Below are positions 1 to 10,853 of a stretch of DNA of 64,000 nt, in pieces. A program made the translations under genes and the position numbers. Source of the stretch: an uncultured Pelagibacteraceae bacterium (GTDB lineage: Bacteria; Pseudomonadota; Alphaproteobacteria; Pelagibacterales; Pelagibacteraceae). Below the pieces are notes generated by a model. It ran no database searches and was not told where the DNA came from. It was given only the letters and a program-made list of their open reading frames with translations. Where the stretch lies: contig CACKUZ010000001.1 in assembly GCA_902603475.1 (NCBI GenBank), forward strand, positions 18,726-82,725, in the 5' to 3' direction. The stretch's first letter is position 1. Every line of letters begins with the position of its first letter.

Positions 1-239
1 TCAATCTCGATCAATTACAAACTTTTGTAGAAAATAAACGAATTAATACATCTGACCAAATAAATTTAGAAAGTTTAAAAAAGAACAAAATTATAAAAAA
101 AATATATTCAAAACTTAAAATTTTAGCGAATGGTAATCTAAATTCAAAAATAAATATAGAAGCAGATTTTTATTCAGTCGCAGCAAAAGACAAGATTGAA
201 AAACTTGGTGGGATAATAAAAATTAAAAATCATAAATAA
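1..239 (+). CDS. rplO: 50S ribosomal protein L15, C-terminal part (truncated at window edge)
   Basis: Open frame from position 3 to TAA 237-239 (..DFYSVAAKDKIEKLGGIIKIKNHK*), directly upstream of secY as in the spc operon. Confidence 0.8.
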   Translation, partial: NLDQLQTFVENKRINTSDQINLESLKKNKIIKKIYSKLKILANGNLNSKINIEADFYSVAAKDKIEKLGGIIKIKNHK

Positions 240-1520
240 ATGAGTGAGTCATCACAAACAAATGATTTAAGAAATAGAATTCTATTTACTGTATTTATAC
301 TTGCAATTTATAGGCTAGGAACGTTTGTTCCACTTCCAGGTATTGATCCAGAACAACTACAAATAATGATGGACAGCAATCAAAAAGGATTGCTTGGAAT
401 GTTTAATGTTTTTGCGGGTGGTGCTGTTAGCAGAATGGCAATTTTTGCACTTGGAATAATGCCATATATTTCTTCATCAATTATTATTCAATTATTGACA
501 GGTGTTACTGAGTATTTTAAAAATCTTAAAGCACAAGGTGAAATCGGTAGACAAAAAATTACTCAAATTACAAGATATGGAACAGTCTTATTGGCAACAG
601 TCCAAGGTTATGGGTTAGCAGTTGGTCTTGAATCATCTGCAGATTTGGTAATTAACCCAGGATCTTTTTTTAAAATTTCAACTGTAACTACAATTGTTGC
701 AGGGACAATTTTTTTGATGTGGTTAGGAGAACAAATTACACAAAGAGGTATTGGTAATGGTATTTCATTAATTATTTTTTCAGGTATTGTAGCAGAAATT
801 CCAAGAGCTTTAGTTACCACATTTGAACTAGGTAGAACTGGTGCCATTTCTACTTTAATGATAATATTTATATTTCTACTGCTTATTTTTACTATCTTAT
901 TTATTGTTTTTATGGAGAGAGCACTAAGAAAAATTTTAATAAATTACCCCAAAAGACAAATGGGTAATAAAATGTATGGAGGTGAATCATCACACTTACC
1001 TCTTAAAATAAATTCAGCAGGAGTTATTCCTGCAATTTTTGCTTCCGCTCTATTACTGTTACCAGTAACATTTTCAAATTTTAATATTTCACAAAATGAA
1101 ACCTTTTTAAATATATCTTCATATTTTTCTCAGGGCCAACCCCTGTATATGATATTATATGCGTCTGGTATTATTTTCTTCACTTTTTTTTATACCTCAA
1201 TAACTTTCAACCCGAACGAAACAGCAGAAAACTTAAGAAAGTATGGTGGATTTATCCCTGGAATAAGACCTGGTGAGAGTACTGCATTGTATATAGATAC
1301 AATTCTAACAAGGTTAACGACTATAGGAGCTTTATATTTAACGCTAGTTTGTTTAATGCCAGAATTTTTAATAGCTAATTATCCAATACCTTTTTATTTA
1401 GGTGGCGCATCTGTATTAATTGTAGTTGTAGTCGCTATTGATACTGTAACTCAGGTTCAAACAAGATTAATGAGTTCACAATATGAACAATTAATTAAGA
1501 AAACAAAATTTGGAAGATAG
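240..1520 (+). CDS. secY: Preprotein translocase subunit SecY
   Basis: 426 aa multi-TM protein; FVPLPGIDP, GIGNGISLIIFSGI and PAIFASALLLLP motifs typical of SecY. Confidence 0.97.
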   Translation: MSESSQTNDLRNRILFTVFILAIYRLGTFVPLPGIDPEQLQIMMDSNQKGLLGMFNVFAGGAVSRMAIFALGIMPYISSSIIIQLLTGVTEYFKNLKAQGEIGRQKITQITRYGTVLLATVQGYGLAVGLESSADLVINPGSFFKISTVTTIVAGTIFLMWLGEQITQRGIGNGISLIIFSGIVAEIPRALVTTFELGRTGAISTLMIIFIFLLLIFTILFIVFMERALRKILINYPKRQMGNKMYGGESSHLPLKINSAGVIPAIFASALLLLPVTFSNFNISQNETFLNISSYFSQGQPLYMILYASGIIFFTFFYTSITFNPNETAENLRKYGGFIPGIRPGESTALYIDTILTRLTTIGALYLTLVCLMPEFLIANYPIPFYLGGASVLIVVVVAIDTVTQVQTRLMSSQYEQLIKKTKFGR

Positions 1521-1525
1521 TCCAA

Positions 1526-2089
1526 GTGAATGTTATTATTTTTGGACCACCAGGTGCAGGCAAAGGTACACAAGCCATCAATATTTCGAATAAACTAAAT
1601 CTTTTTCAAGTTTCAACTGGCGATCTTTTAAGAAGTGAAGTGAAAAATAAAACAGATATTGGTAAGGATATTGAAAATACAATTTCAAAAGGTGATTTTG
1701 CAACTGACGAAATTGTTAATGATTTAATAAAAAAAGTTGTTTTTGATCCTGAAAAAAAAAATAAATTAATATTTGATGGATATCCGAGATCTTTAAGCCA
1801 GGCTAAAAACTTGGAAATATTATTAAAAAAATCCAATCAAAAAATAGAATTTATTTTTTTTCTAAATGTTAAAAAAGAAACAATCATAAAAAGAATTGAA
1901 AAAAGAAGCCTTCTTGAAAATAGAGCGGATGATAACCTATCTACTATTCTTAAAAGGTATGATGCATACATGGAGACGACCAAACCCGTCTTGGATTTTT
2001 ACTCTAAAAATGAAAATTTTTATGAAATTGATGGAAGCGAGGAAATTACCGAAATATCTACTAAAATCGAACAAATTCTGTCTGTTTAA
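1526..2089 (+). CDS. adk: Adenylate kinase
   Basis: GPPGAGKGTQ P-loop, FDGYPRS, GTG start; follows secY. Confidence 0.96.
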   Translation: MNVIIFGPPGAGKGTQAINISNKLNLFQVSTGDLLRSEVKNKTDIGKDIENTISKGDFATDEIVNDLIKKVVFDPEKKNKLIFDGYPRSLSQAKNLEILLKKSNQKIEFIFFLNVKKETIIKRIEKRSLLENRADDNLSTILKRYDAYMETTKPVLDFYSKNENFYEIDGSEEITEISTKIEQILSV

Positions 2090-2145
2090 GACATTGACTT
2101 TAAAAGAACTTATTATATAAAAGTCTAAATTTTTATCTCAATAAT

Positions 2146-2529
2146 ATGGCTCGTATAGCAGGTGTAAACATACCACAAAACAAATTAGTTAGAATTGGTC
2201 TAACTTATATATTTGGTATTGGAGAAAAAAACTCTAACGACATTTGTAGATCATTAGATATACCAGAAACAAAAAGAGTTAACGAGTTAACAGACGAAGA
2301 AATTCTTAAGATTAGAGAATTTATAGATCAAAAATTTACCGTAGAGGGTGACTTGAGAAGAGATACATCTCTTAATATTAAAAGACTCATTGATCTTGCA
2401 TCTTATCGAGGTTCTAGACATAGGAAAAAATTGCCAGTCAGAGGACAAAGAACTAGATGTAATGCACGAACACGTAAAGGTAAGGCAATTGCTATAGCGG
2501 GTAAAAAATTAACTCCACTTAAAAAATAA
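2146..2529 (+). CDS. rpsM: 30S ribosomal protein S13
   Basis: [13 protein letters not shown]..., [14 protein letters not shown]. Confidence 0.98.
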   Translation: MARIAGVNIPQNKLVRIGLTYIFGIGEKNSNDICRSLDIPETKRVNELTDEEILKIREFIDQKFTVEGDLRRDTSLNIKRLIDLASYRGSRHRKKLPVRGQRTRCNARTRKGKAIAIAGKKLTPLKK

Positions 2530-2542
2530 TATAGAAATTAAA

Positions 2543-2986
2543 ATGGCAAAAGATAAAACAGAAAAAAAAGATCAACCTACAGAGTCACAGCCAAAACAAA
2601 AAAAAAGCTCTTATTCAAAAAAGAAAAAAAATAAAAAAAACATTCTTAACGGAATTGCTTATGTTCAATCAACTTTTAATAATACAATTGTAACTATTGC
2701 TGATACCAGTGGAAATGTAATATCATGGGCTTCTGCTGGTCAAAAAGGTTTTAAAGGTTCAAGAAAATCAACACCCTATGCTGCTCAAGTAGCAGCAGAC
2801 TCAGCAGCCGCAAAAGCGCTTGAAGTTGGCATGAAAATTTTATCAGTCGAGGTAAAAGGTCCTGGCTCTGGTAGAGAAACTGCGTTACGTGCACTGCAGG
2901 CAAGAGGTTTTAAAATTATTTCTATTAAAGATACAACACCAATGCCACATAACGGTGCAAGACCACCAAAAAAAAGGAGAGTATAA
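2543..2986 (+). CDS. rpsK: 30S ribosomal protein S11 with Lys-rich N-terminal extension
   Basis: [19 protein letters not shown]..., [14 protein letters not shown]-terminus. Confidence 0.97.
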   Translation: MAKDKTEKKDQPTESQPKQKKSSYSKKKKNKKNILNGIAYVQSTFNNTIVTIADTSGNVISWASAGQKGFKGSRKSTPYAAQVAADSAAAKALEVGMKILSVEVKGPGSGRETALRALQARGFKIISIKDTTPMPHNGARPPKKRRV

Positions 2987-2987
2987 A

Positions 2988-4016
2988 ATGGATACAACTG
3001 AAGTGAATATAAAAAATTGGAAATCACTAATAAGACCACCAAAACTTGATGTAAATTTAAGTGAAGACAAGTCTTATGCTAAAATAATAGCTGAACCATT
3101 AGAAAAAGGATATGGCTTAACACTTGGAAACTCATTAAGAAGAATTCTTTTGTCATCTATAAGAGGTACTGCAGTAACAGCAATACAAATTGATGGTGTC
3201 TTGCACGAATTTACTTCAATTAAGGGTGTAAGAGAAGATGTTACAGATATAGTATTAAATGTTAAATCTCTGGCATTAAAGAGTAATTCAGAATCAGTGA
3301 ACAAATTAATCCTAGATGCAAAAGGACCGGGCGAAATTAAAGCTTCAAATATTACAACCACTGCTGATATAGAAATTCTTAATCCAGATTTAGTAATATG
3401 TAATTTAGATGAAAACACTAATTTTCATATGGAAATGACTGTTAGCAATGGTAAAGGTTATGTTTCAGCTGACATGAACAAGCCAGATGAACCACCTTTA
3501 GGACTTATTTCAATAGACTCTTTATTTAGTCCAGTAAAAAAAGTCTCATATTCTATTAGTACCGCAAGAGAAGGAAAGGCACTAGATTATGATAAACTTA
3601 CGATGGAAGTTGAAACAAATGGATCAATCTCAGCTGAAGATGCTGTAGCTTACTCTGCAAGGATATTCCAAGATCAACTTGGTATGTTTGTTAACTTTGA
3701 TGAACCTCAAGAAGTTATTGTTAGAGAACAACCAACAGAACCAGAATTTAATAAAAACTTATTAAGAAAAGTAGATGAATTAGAACTTTCTGTTAGATCA
3801 ATGAATTGTTTAAAAAATGATAATATAATTTATATTGGTGATTTAGTTCAAAAATCAGAAGGTGAAATGTTAAGAACACCTAATTTTGGAAGAAAATCAT
3901 TAAATGAAATTAAAGAAGTATTGACTGGAATGTCATTATATCTAGGAATGGAAATACCCAATTGGCCACCTGACAATATTGCTGAATTATCTAAAAAACT
4001 AGAGGAAGCTATCTAA
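2988..4016 (+). CDS. rpoA: DNA-directed RNA polymerase subunit alpha
   Basis: [20 protein letters not shown]; alpha-[15 protein letters not shown]. Start set to ATG 2988 rather than the longer ORF start at 2889. Confidence 0.97.
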   Translation: MDTTEVNIKNWKSLIRPPKLDVNLSEDKSYAKIIAEPLEKGYGLTLGNSLRRILLSSIRGTAVTAIQIDGVLHEFTSIKGVREDVTDIVLNVKSLALKSNSESVNKLILDAKGPGEIKASNITTTADIEILNPDLVICNLDENTNFHMEMTVSNGKGYVSADMNKPDEPPLGLISIDSLFSPVKKVSYSISTAREGKALDYDKLTMEVETNGSISAEDAVAYSARIFQDQLGMFVNFDEPQEVIVREQPTEPEFNKNLLRKVDELELSVRSMNCLKNDNIIYIGDLVQKSEGEMLRTPNFGRKSLNEIKEVLTGMSLYLGMEIPNWPPDNIAELSKKLEEAI

Positions 4017-4462
4017 TGCGACACAAAATGGGCTATAAAAAGCTCAATAGAACCTCTGAACACAGAAAAGCATTAATAAAAAATATGCTTAATTCTCTTG
4101 TGAAATATGAACAAATTACTACAACACTTCCAAAAGCAAAGGTTTTAAAACCACAGGCTGATAAATTAATTACTTTAGGCAAGAAAGATACGCTTCAAAA
4201 TACAAGAGCTTTGATTTCTAAGCTTCAAGATGAGGCATCAGCAAGCAAAATTAGAAAAACATTATCAAAAAGATATGAAAATAGAAAAGGTGGATATACA
4301 AGAATAATTAAGGCAGGGTTTAGATATGGAGATAATGCTCCTATGGCAGTAATAGAATTCGTAGACCGTGATATAGAAGCAAAAAAAGTAGATAAAAAGA
4401 AAAAAGAAAAATCTACAGCAACTGATAAAAAAACAGAAACACCTAAAGAAGCTACAGCCTAA
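4016..4462 (+). CDS. rplQ: 50S ribosomal protein L17
   Basis: [20 protein letters not shown]; Lys-rich tail. Confidence 0.97.
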   Translation: MRHKMGYKKLNRTSEHRKALIKNMLNSLVKYEQITTTLPKAKVLKPQADKLITLGKKDTLQNTRALISKLQDEASASKIRKTLSKRYENRKGGYTRIIKAGFRYGDNAPMAVIEFVDRDIEAKKVDKKKKEKSTATDKKTETPKEATA

Positions 4463-4474
4463 ATAATCCTCACT

Positions 4475-5380
4475 ATGAAAAAAACTATCAACGTAGATAC
4501 TACGTATGCTGGTATGCGTATTGATAGATTTCTTCGAAAACAGTTTGAGTCGGTACCTCAGAGTTTAATTGAGAAAAGTCTTAGAAGTGGAAAAATTAAA
4601 CTTAATAAAAAAAAAATCAAAAGCTCTACTAAACTTCAACTTAATGATTTAATTGAACTTTATAATTTTGAAATTAAAAAAAAAATTATAAAAAATAAAG
4701 TAAAATTTAAACCTTCAGATACAATAATTAAGGAAAACGAAGATTTTATCATCGAAAATAATGATGACTTTATTGTTCTTAATAAGCAAGCAGGCATATC
4801 TGTTCAGGGTGGAACAAAATCAAAAAAAAATCTTATAGATATTTTTTCTAATAGTGACATTTTTAAAGACGATAAGCCATATTCAGTACATAGACTTGAT
4901 AAAGAAACATCCGGAGTATTTTTAATAGCAAAAAATAGATCAACTGCACAACTACTCACAACACTTTTTAGATTAAGAAAAGTTTATAAAACTTATATAG
5001 CAATATGTCATGGGGAAATCACTATGAAGAACAAAGGTTTAATTAAAAATAATCTTATAAGATACGACGAAACTAAAAAGATAGTTGAGAATGCAGAGAC
5101 TTATTATGAAATTTTAGATAAAAATAATAATTCTACCTTTATTCAACTTAAACCGATCACAGGAAGAAAACATCAGCTAAGAAAGCAATTATTTGATTTA
5201 GGTCACTCAATTATTGGCGACAAAAAATATAATTCCTACAAAATACAAAAAAATAATAAAAATTTAATGCTTCATTCTTATGAAATTAAATTTAAAATGA
5301 ATGAAAAAAAATATACATTTCGAGCTATACCACCTGAATATTTTAGAAATATGTTAAAAGCAAAAAGACTTAATTTTTAA
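4475..5380 (+). CDS. RluC/RluD-family 23S rRNA pseudouridine synthase
   Basis: S4-like N-terminus, [18 protein letters not shown] catalytic motif, [11 protein letters not shown]. Confidence 0.92.
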   Translation: MKKTINVDTTYAGMRIDRFLRKQFESVPQSLIEKSLRSGKIKLNKKKIKSSTKLQLNDLIELYNFEIKKKIIKNKVKFKPSDTIIKENEDFIIENNDDFIVLNKQAGISVQGGTKSKKNLIDIFSNSDIFKDDKPYSVHRLDKETSGVFLIAKNRSTAQLLTTLFRLRKVYKTYIAICHGEITMKNKGLIKNNLIRYDETKKIVENAETYYEILDKNNNSTFIQLKPITGRKHQLRKQLFDLGHSIIGDKKYNSYKIQKNNKNLMLHSYEIKFKMNEKKYTFRAIPPEYFRNMLKAKRLNF

Positions 5381-6002
5381 TTTCTTTCAAAAATTTTTCA
5401 ATTAACGTGTCTGATATATAATTGTATCTTTGTTTTTTAATTTTAATGAGATTTGTAATTTCTTTATCTTTAATACCACAAGGAATTATTTTTTTATAAG
5501 CATCCAAGTTATTTGAAATATTTAGTGCAAAACCATGGTAAGCAATCCACTTCTTAACTTTAATACCTATGGCTGCAACTTTTTCAATTTTAATTTTATT
5601 ATCAAATTTTCTTTTATGCCAAATACCTACATTTTTTCTATCTGCAAAAACTTTAATATTAAATTCTTTTAAAGTATTAATTATAGCATTTTCTACTGAA
5701 GAAATAAGTTTTCTAATGTTTTTTTCTCTTTTATTTAAATCAATCACAAAATAAAAAACTAATTGGCCAGGACCGTGGTATGTTATTTTTCCACCTCTAT
5801 TTGTTTTGATTAACTTTATTGATTTATCTAACAACTCGCTATTTTTATAACTTGTTCCTGCTGTATAAACCTCTTTATGTTCTAAAATCCATATTAGTTC
5901 ATTTTTTTTTTTGACGTGAATTTCATTCAATCTTTTTTCTAATAATGCAATAGCATTTTCGTATTTTATTGGTTTTATTGACTTTTTGATCTCTATTATC
6001 AT
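5370..6002 (-). CDS. lipB: Lipoyl(octanoyl) transferase
   Basis: [22 protein letters not shown] motif; [23 protein letters not shown]. Confidence 0.95.
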   Translation of the reverse strand: MIIEIKKSIKPIKYENAIALLEKRLNEIHVKKKNELIWILEHKEVYTAGTSYKNSELLDKSIKLIKTNRGGKITYHGPGQLVFYFVIDLNKREKNIRKLISSVENAIINTLKEFNIKVFADRKNVGIWHKRKFDNKIKIEKVAAIGIKVKKWIAYHGFALNISNNLDAYKKIIPCGIKDKEITNLIKIKKQRYNYISDTLIEKFLKEIKN

Positions 6003-6062
6003 TATAAATTTGTAATATTAATATTTTGTATTAATAGTGCCAACTAAATTATAGATAAAATT

Positions 6063-7436
6063 ATGACTTTAGTAAAAAAAATTAAAGATAAAAAAGTTAA
6101 CTCTGAGTTTAATAAAGAATTTATTAAGGTAGTCACTGATAAGATTTCTTCTAATGATGCAGAATTTATTACCAATTCGTTTAATGATATGCATCCAGCA
6201 GATGCTGCAGACATTATTGAACATTTAAGTGAAAAGGATAGAGAAGATTTAATTAAATTAAATAATTTTAAAGTTGATCCTGAAGTTTTTGTTGAACTTA
6301 ATGAGTCAATACAATCAGAATTAATTGCTTATTTATCGTCAGAGTCCATTGTAAATATATTGAAAAACTTAGAGTCTGATGATGCCATTAAAATTTTAGA
6401 AAATGTTGATGAAAAAGATAAGAATACTATTTTAGGATCTCTTCCACCAAAGGACAGATTTGCTTTATTAGAAAGTTTAAGCTACCCAGAAGACTCAGCT
6501 GCACGAATAATGCAAAGAGAATTTACCGCCATTCCAAGCAATTGGTCAGTAGGTCAGACAATAGACTATTTAAGAGAAAATAAAGATTTACCTGAAGAGT
6601 TTCTAGAAATCTTTATTGTAGATGAGAACTTTAAGCCTATTGGAACTGTGCCATCTTCAAAAGTACTAAGAACTCCAAGAGAATCAAAAATGATGTCAAT
6701 AATGTCTGAGTCTCAACTTTTAATACCTGTTGATATGGATAAAGAGGAAGTTGGAAATTTATTTGAAAATTATAATTTAAGCTCTGCTGCAGTCACGGAT
6801 AAAAATGATAAATTGGTTGGCATGATAGCTTATGATGATGTTTTAACTGTACTTAAAGAAGAAGCTGAAGAAGATGCTTTAAGACTTGCTGGAGTAGGCG
6901 ATGAAGAAATAACTGATGGTGTAATTACAAAAACTAAGCGAAGATTTAATTGGCTTTTATTAAATTTATTTACAGCCTTTTTAGCCACTTATTGTATTAG
7001 TTTATTCGGCGCTACCATAGAACAGATGGTTGTTTTAGCTTTTTTAATGCCTATTGTTGCGTCAATGGGCGGCAATGCTGGTATGCAAACACTAGCCGTA
7101 ACTGTAAGATCTTTAGCTACACAAGATTTAACAAAAAATAATTTTTCTAATAATATAATTAAAGAATTTAACATCGGTATTTTAAATGGAATTATCTTTG
7201 CAATTATAAGTTCAGTAATTGTTTATTTCTGGTTTAATGACATTCAACTTGCATTAATAATATCAATATCAATGGTTTTAACTATGATAGTTGCTGGACT
7301 TTTTGGAATTTTAATACCAGTAACTCTAAAAAAAATGAATATAGATCCTGCTATTTCCTCAAGTGTTTTTGTGACTACAATTACAGATGTAATAGGTTTT
7401 GTTTCTTTTTTAGGTGTTGGCGCTTATTTCTTATAA
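6063..7436 (+). CDS. mgtE: Magnesium transporter MgtE
   Basis: MgtE N-domain repeats, CBS pair, TM domain with PIVASMGGNAGMQTLAVTVR. Confidence 0.95.
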   Translation: MTLVKKIKDKKVNSEFNKEFIKVVTDKISSNDAEFITNSFNDMHPADAADIIEHLSEKDREDLIKLNNFKVDPEVFVELNESIQSELIAYLSSESIVNILKNLESDDAIKILENVDEKDKNTILGSLPPKDRFALLESLSYPEDSAARIMQREFTAIPSNWSVGQTIDYLRENKDLPEEFLEIFIVDENFKPIGTVPSSKVLRTPRESKMMSIMSESQLLIPVDMDKEEVGNLFENYNLSSAAVTDKNDKLVGMIAYDDVLTVLKEEAEEDALRLAGVGDEEITDGVITKTKRRFNWLLLNLFTAFLATYCISLFGATIEQMVVLAFLMPIVASMGGNAGMQTLAVTVRSLATQDLTKNNFSNNIIKEFNIGILNGIIFAIISSVIVYFWFNDIQLALIISISMVLTMIVAGLFGILIPVTLKKMNIDPAISSSVFVTTITDVIGFVSFLGVGAYFL

Positions 7437-8249
7437 CTAATAATTATCAATTAATCTAACATTGTCTATTTTATAAGCAACAAAAAGCCTATATTTATTT
7501 TTGAAATTATTAAGCTTTAAATTCTTTTCGTCTCTAAATTCTAAATAATCTATTTTTATATTGTATTTTTTTTCTAATTCTTTTTTGTAATCAGGTAAAT
7601 TAAAGGCTAATTTAGAACCATGTAATTTTGATTTATACTTTAATTTTTTTAAAAATAATGCAATTTCTGAGGCTTTTTTAAAGGATCTCTTTTTTAATAA
7701 TCTGTTTCGTGTTGATAACGCAATTTTATTATTTATTCTGATAGTTGGGCATGAATTAACACGTACTTTAAATTTTTTTGATAGGAATTTTTTTATTAGA
7801 TATAACTGCTGATAATCTTTTTCACCCATATATAAATCTTTTGATTTAATAATGGTCAGTAATCTATTCATAACATTTAGAACACCCTCAAAATGACCAA
7901 CTCTAAATTTCGCACATAAAATCTTGTCTTTTTTTTTTAAATTAAATTTCTTAGCTTTAAATTTGTAAATATCTTTGGAATTAGGTGTGAATAAATATTC
8001 TACATTTAATTTTTTTAATATAGCAATATCATTCTGAATATTTCTTGGATATTTCTCAAAATCATCTTTTTTATTGAATTGAGTAGGATTCACAAAAATA
8101 CTTACAATAGTCATTCTTTTTTTATTTTGTGAAGCTTTTATTAAGGATTTATGACCCTCATGTATTCCACCCATGGTAGGCACAAATCCAATATTTTTAT
8201 AGTTTTTAATCTCTTTATTTAAATCAAAAATGCTTGTAATTATTTTCAT
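7437..8249 (-). CDS. panC: Pantothenate synthetase
   Basis: FVPTMGGIHEGHKSLI, SIFVNPTQF, GEKDYQQ. Confidence 0.94.
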   Translation of the reverse strand: MKIITSIFDLNKEIKNYKNIGFVPTMGGIHEGHKSLIKASQNKKRMTIVSIFVNPTQFNKKDDFEKYPRNIQNDIAILKKLNVEYLFTPNSKDIYKFKAKKFNLKKKDKILCAKFRVGHFEGVLNVMNRLLTIIKSKDLYMGEKDYQQLYLIKKFLSKKFKVRVNSCPTIRINNKIALSTRNRLLKKRSFKKASEIALFLKKLKYKSKLHGSKLAFNLPDYKKELEKKYNIKIDYLEFRDEKNLKLNNFKNKYRLFVAYKIDNVRLIDNY

Positions 8250-8283
8250 TTTCTTAATATATGTTTATAAATAAATTATCTTT

Positions 8284-9099
8284 ATGATTAAACAAGCCAT
8301 AATTCCACTAGCTGGATTAGGAACAAGACTTTTGCCATTGACTAGTGTCTTTGCTAAAGAGTTATTACCTATAAATGGCAAGCCTGGAATTGAATATATT
8401 CTTGATGAGTGCATAGATGCTGGAATTACAGAAATAATTTTCATTATTTCCAAAAAAAAGGAAATGATAAAGAAATATTTTTATAATGACATTTTTTATA
8501 AATCATTAATCAAAAAGAAAAAAGATCCAAGAATAATTAAAGAATATAAAAAAATTTTACAGTATAAAAAAAAAATCAAATTTGTTTATCAAAACAAACC
8601 CTTAGGAACTGGAGACGCTGTTTTAAAAACCAAAAAATTTATTAAAAATAAATATTTTTTAATGCTTCTTCCAGATGACTTAATTATGAAAAAGAATTGC
8701 TCAAAAGATATGATTAAAATACATAAAAAATATAAAGCCTCTGTAATGGCTAGTATGACAGTCAGGAAAAATAATGTAAATCGCTGGGGTATATATTCTT
8801 CATCCAAAAAACTTAATAATCAGAATTTTATAATTTCAGATGTTATTGAAAAACCAAACACTAAAGAAGCTCCATCAAATAACGCTGTAATTGGAAGATA
8901 TATACTGTGCAAGGATATATTTAAAATTCTTAAAAAACAAAAAAAAGGCAAAGGTGGCGAGATTCATATTACTGACTCAATTAAAACAATGATTGATAAT
9001 AAATCACTATTCATTGGTCATAAATTTTCAGGAAAATATTTAGATTGTGGTTCTATGAGTGGTTATATTAATTCAACGTTAGAAATTGCAAAATTATGA
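8284..9099 (+). CDS. galU: UTP-glucose-1-phosphate uridylyltransferase
   Basis: IIPLAGLGTRLLPLTSVFAKELLPINGKPGIEYI. Confidence 0.94.
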   Translation: MIKQAIIPLAGLGTRLLPLTSVFAKELLPINGKPGIEYILDECIDAGITEIIFIISKKKEMIKKYFYNDIFYKSLIKKKKDPRIIKEYKKILQYKKKIKFVYQNKPLGTGDAVLKTKKFIKNKYFLMLLPDDLIMKKNCSKDMIKIHKKYKASVMASMTVRKNNVNRWGIYSSSKKLNNQNFIISDVIEKPNTKEAPSNNAVIGRYILCKDIFKILKKQKKGKGGEIHITDSIKTMIDNKSLFIGHKFSGKYLDCGSMSGYINSTLEIAKL

Positions 9100-10391
9100 A
9101 AATATGTGTGATTGGATCAGGTTATGTGGGATTAGTCAGTGGCGCATGTTTTGCTGAACTTGGTAACAATGTCATTTGCGTAGACAAAAACCTAAGTAAA
9201 ATATCTAATCTAAAGAAAGCAGTAATTCCAATTTATGAACCAGGACTAGAAGAATTAATTCAAAGAAATGTAAAGCAAAAAAGACTTCAATTTTCAATAA
9301 ATATATCAAAGTCAATTATAAAATCAGATATTATATTTATATGTGTTGGCACTCCAACAAAAATTAAATCTAACGAAGCAGATCTAAAATATATATTTCA
9401 AGTAGTAAAAGATTTAAAAAAGAATTTAAATAAATATAAAATAATTGTTACTAAATCTACAGTACCAGTAACTACTTGTGACAAAATTCAAAAATTATTA
9501 ACAACTAAAACAAATAAAAAATTATTCGACGTTGTTTCGAATCCAGAATTTTTAAGGGAAGGTGAAGCTATCAGGGATTTTATGTATCCTGATCGAATTG
9601 TAGTTGGAACAAATAGCAATAAGGCTAATAATGTTTTAAAAAATTTATATTCTCCAATAATTAAAAAAAAGGGTAGATATTTTAATACATCAAGACGTGC
9701 AGCAGAGGTTATAAAATATGCAGCTAATGCATTTCTAGCAACAAAAATTACATTTATTAATGAAATTGCAAATTTATGTGAAAAACTTAACGTGGACGTT
9801 ACCGATGTTTCGTTAGGCATAGGAACTGATGAAAGAATTGGAGCAAGATTTTTAAGAGCAGGACCAGGTTACGGTGGTTCTTGTTTTCCAAAAGATACAC
9901 GTGCTTTAATTTCTACCTCAAAAAAATTTAAAACTAATTTATCTATAGTCAAATCAACTATTAACTCTAATGAAAATAGGCACAAATATTTATTAACTAA
10001 AATTAAAGAAATATTAAATAATAATCTCAAAAGCAAGAAAATTACTTTTTTGGGTGTTACTTTCAAGGCTGGTACTGATGATATGAGGGACTCAGCATCT
10101 CTAAAATTAATTCCATATTTGTTAAAAAAAGGTTCAATAGTTTCTTACTATGAACCTACAGGAATTAAAAAAGAATTTGATAAAAAAAAAGTAGTTTATT
10201 TTAATAATATTAAAGATGCATGTAAAAATAGTGACCTTTTAATTATTCATACGGAGTGGAATGAGTTTAAACAACTAAACTTTAATAGGTTGAAAAATAA
10301 AAAAAAATTTAAGATTTATGATTTAAGAAATCTATATTCACCCAAAAAAATGAAAAATAAAAATATTGATTACTTTAGCGTAGGTAGATAA
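9096..10391 (+). CDS. ugd: UDP-glucose 6-dehydrogenase
   Basis: MKICVIGSGYVGLVSGACFAELG; GPGYGGSCFPKDTRAL catalytic motif. Confidence 0.96.
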   Translation: MKICVIGSGYVGLVSGACFAELGNNVICVDKNLSKISNLKKAVIPIYEPGLEELIQRNVKQKRLQFSINISKSIIKSDIIFICVGTPTKIKSNEADLKYIFQVVKDLKKNLNKYKIIVTKSTVPVTTCDKIQKLLTTKTNKKLFDVVSNPEFLREGEAIRDFMYPDRIVVGTNSNKANNVLKNLYSPIIKKKGRYFNTSRRAAEVIKYAANAFLATKITFINEIANLCEKLNVDVTDVSLGIGTDERIGARFLRAGPGYGGSCFPKDTRALISTSKKFKTNLSIVKSTINSNENRHKYLLTKIKEILNNNLKSKKITFLGVTFKAGTDDMRDSASLKLIPYLLKKGSIVSYYEPTGIKKEFDKKKVVYFNNIKDACKNSDLLIIHTEWNEFKQLNFNRLKNKKKFKIYDLRNLYSPKKMKNKNIDYFSVGR

Positions 10392-10853
10392 TTAATTAAT
10401 TTCAAATATTGCATCAACCTCAACCGCAACACCTAAAGGCAAACTATTAGTACTTACTGCTGCACGTGTGTGTGTACCATTATTACCAAAGACATCTTTA
10501 ATTAAGTCTGATGCACCATTAATTACTTTTGGTTGTTCGATAAAGTCGTCAGTTGAATTAACAAAACCTGTTAATTTAATGCATGATTTAATTTTTGATA
10601 AATCATCTGAGCATGCTTTTTTAGCCTGAGAAATTATATTTAATGCACATCTTTGTGCTGCTTTGTAAGCTTGTTCTGTATTAAAGTCTTTTCCGACTTT
10701 CCCCTTTATTAATTTGCCATCAGCATCGATTGATATTTGTCCAGAAATATAAAGTAAATTTCCAGAAATTTTTGTAGCAACATATGAACCAACTGGATCA
10801 GTTGCTTTAGGCAAAACTAAACCCATTTCTTTTAATTTTGTATCAATAGACAT
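10392..10853 (-). CDS. RidA/YjgF-family protein
   Basis: GNLLYISGQISIDADGK, THTRAAVSTNSLPLGVAVEVDAIFE. Confidence 0.9.
   Translation of the reverse strand: MSIDTKLKEMGLVLPKATDPVGSYVATKISGNLLYISGQISIDADGKLIKGKVGKDFNTEQAYKAAQRCALNIISQAKKACSDDLSKIKSCIKLTGFVNSTDDFIEQPKVINGASDLIKDVFGNNGTHTRAAVSTNSLPLGVAVEVDAIFEIN

Noticed and set aside
608-847. Antisense ORFs inside core genes (e.g. 608-847, 1606-1836, 3074-3418, 13038-13325, 34894-35229)
   Set aside because: All lie opposite well-supported conserved genes and show no family motifs. Expected by chance.
2560-2645. Poly-A/Lys-rich run at the start of rpsK as a frameshift or slippage site
   Set aside because: The frame is open and continuous into conserved S11. 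Lys-rich extensions and A-runs are common in this AT-rich genome.
10392-10853. RidA-like gene as a novel stress or toxin component
   Set aside because: A canonical RidA/YjgF-family protein abutting topA, with no evidence of an unusual system.
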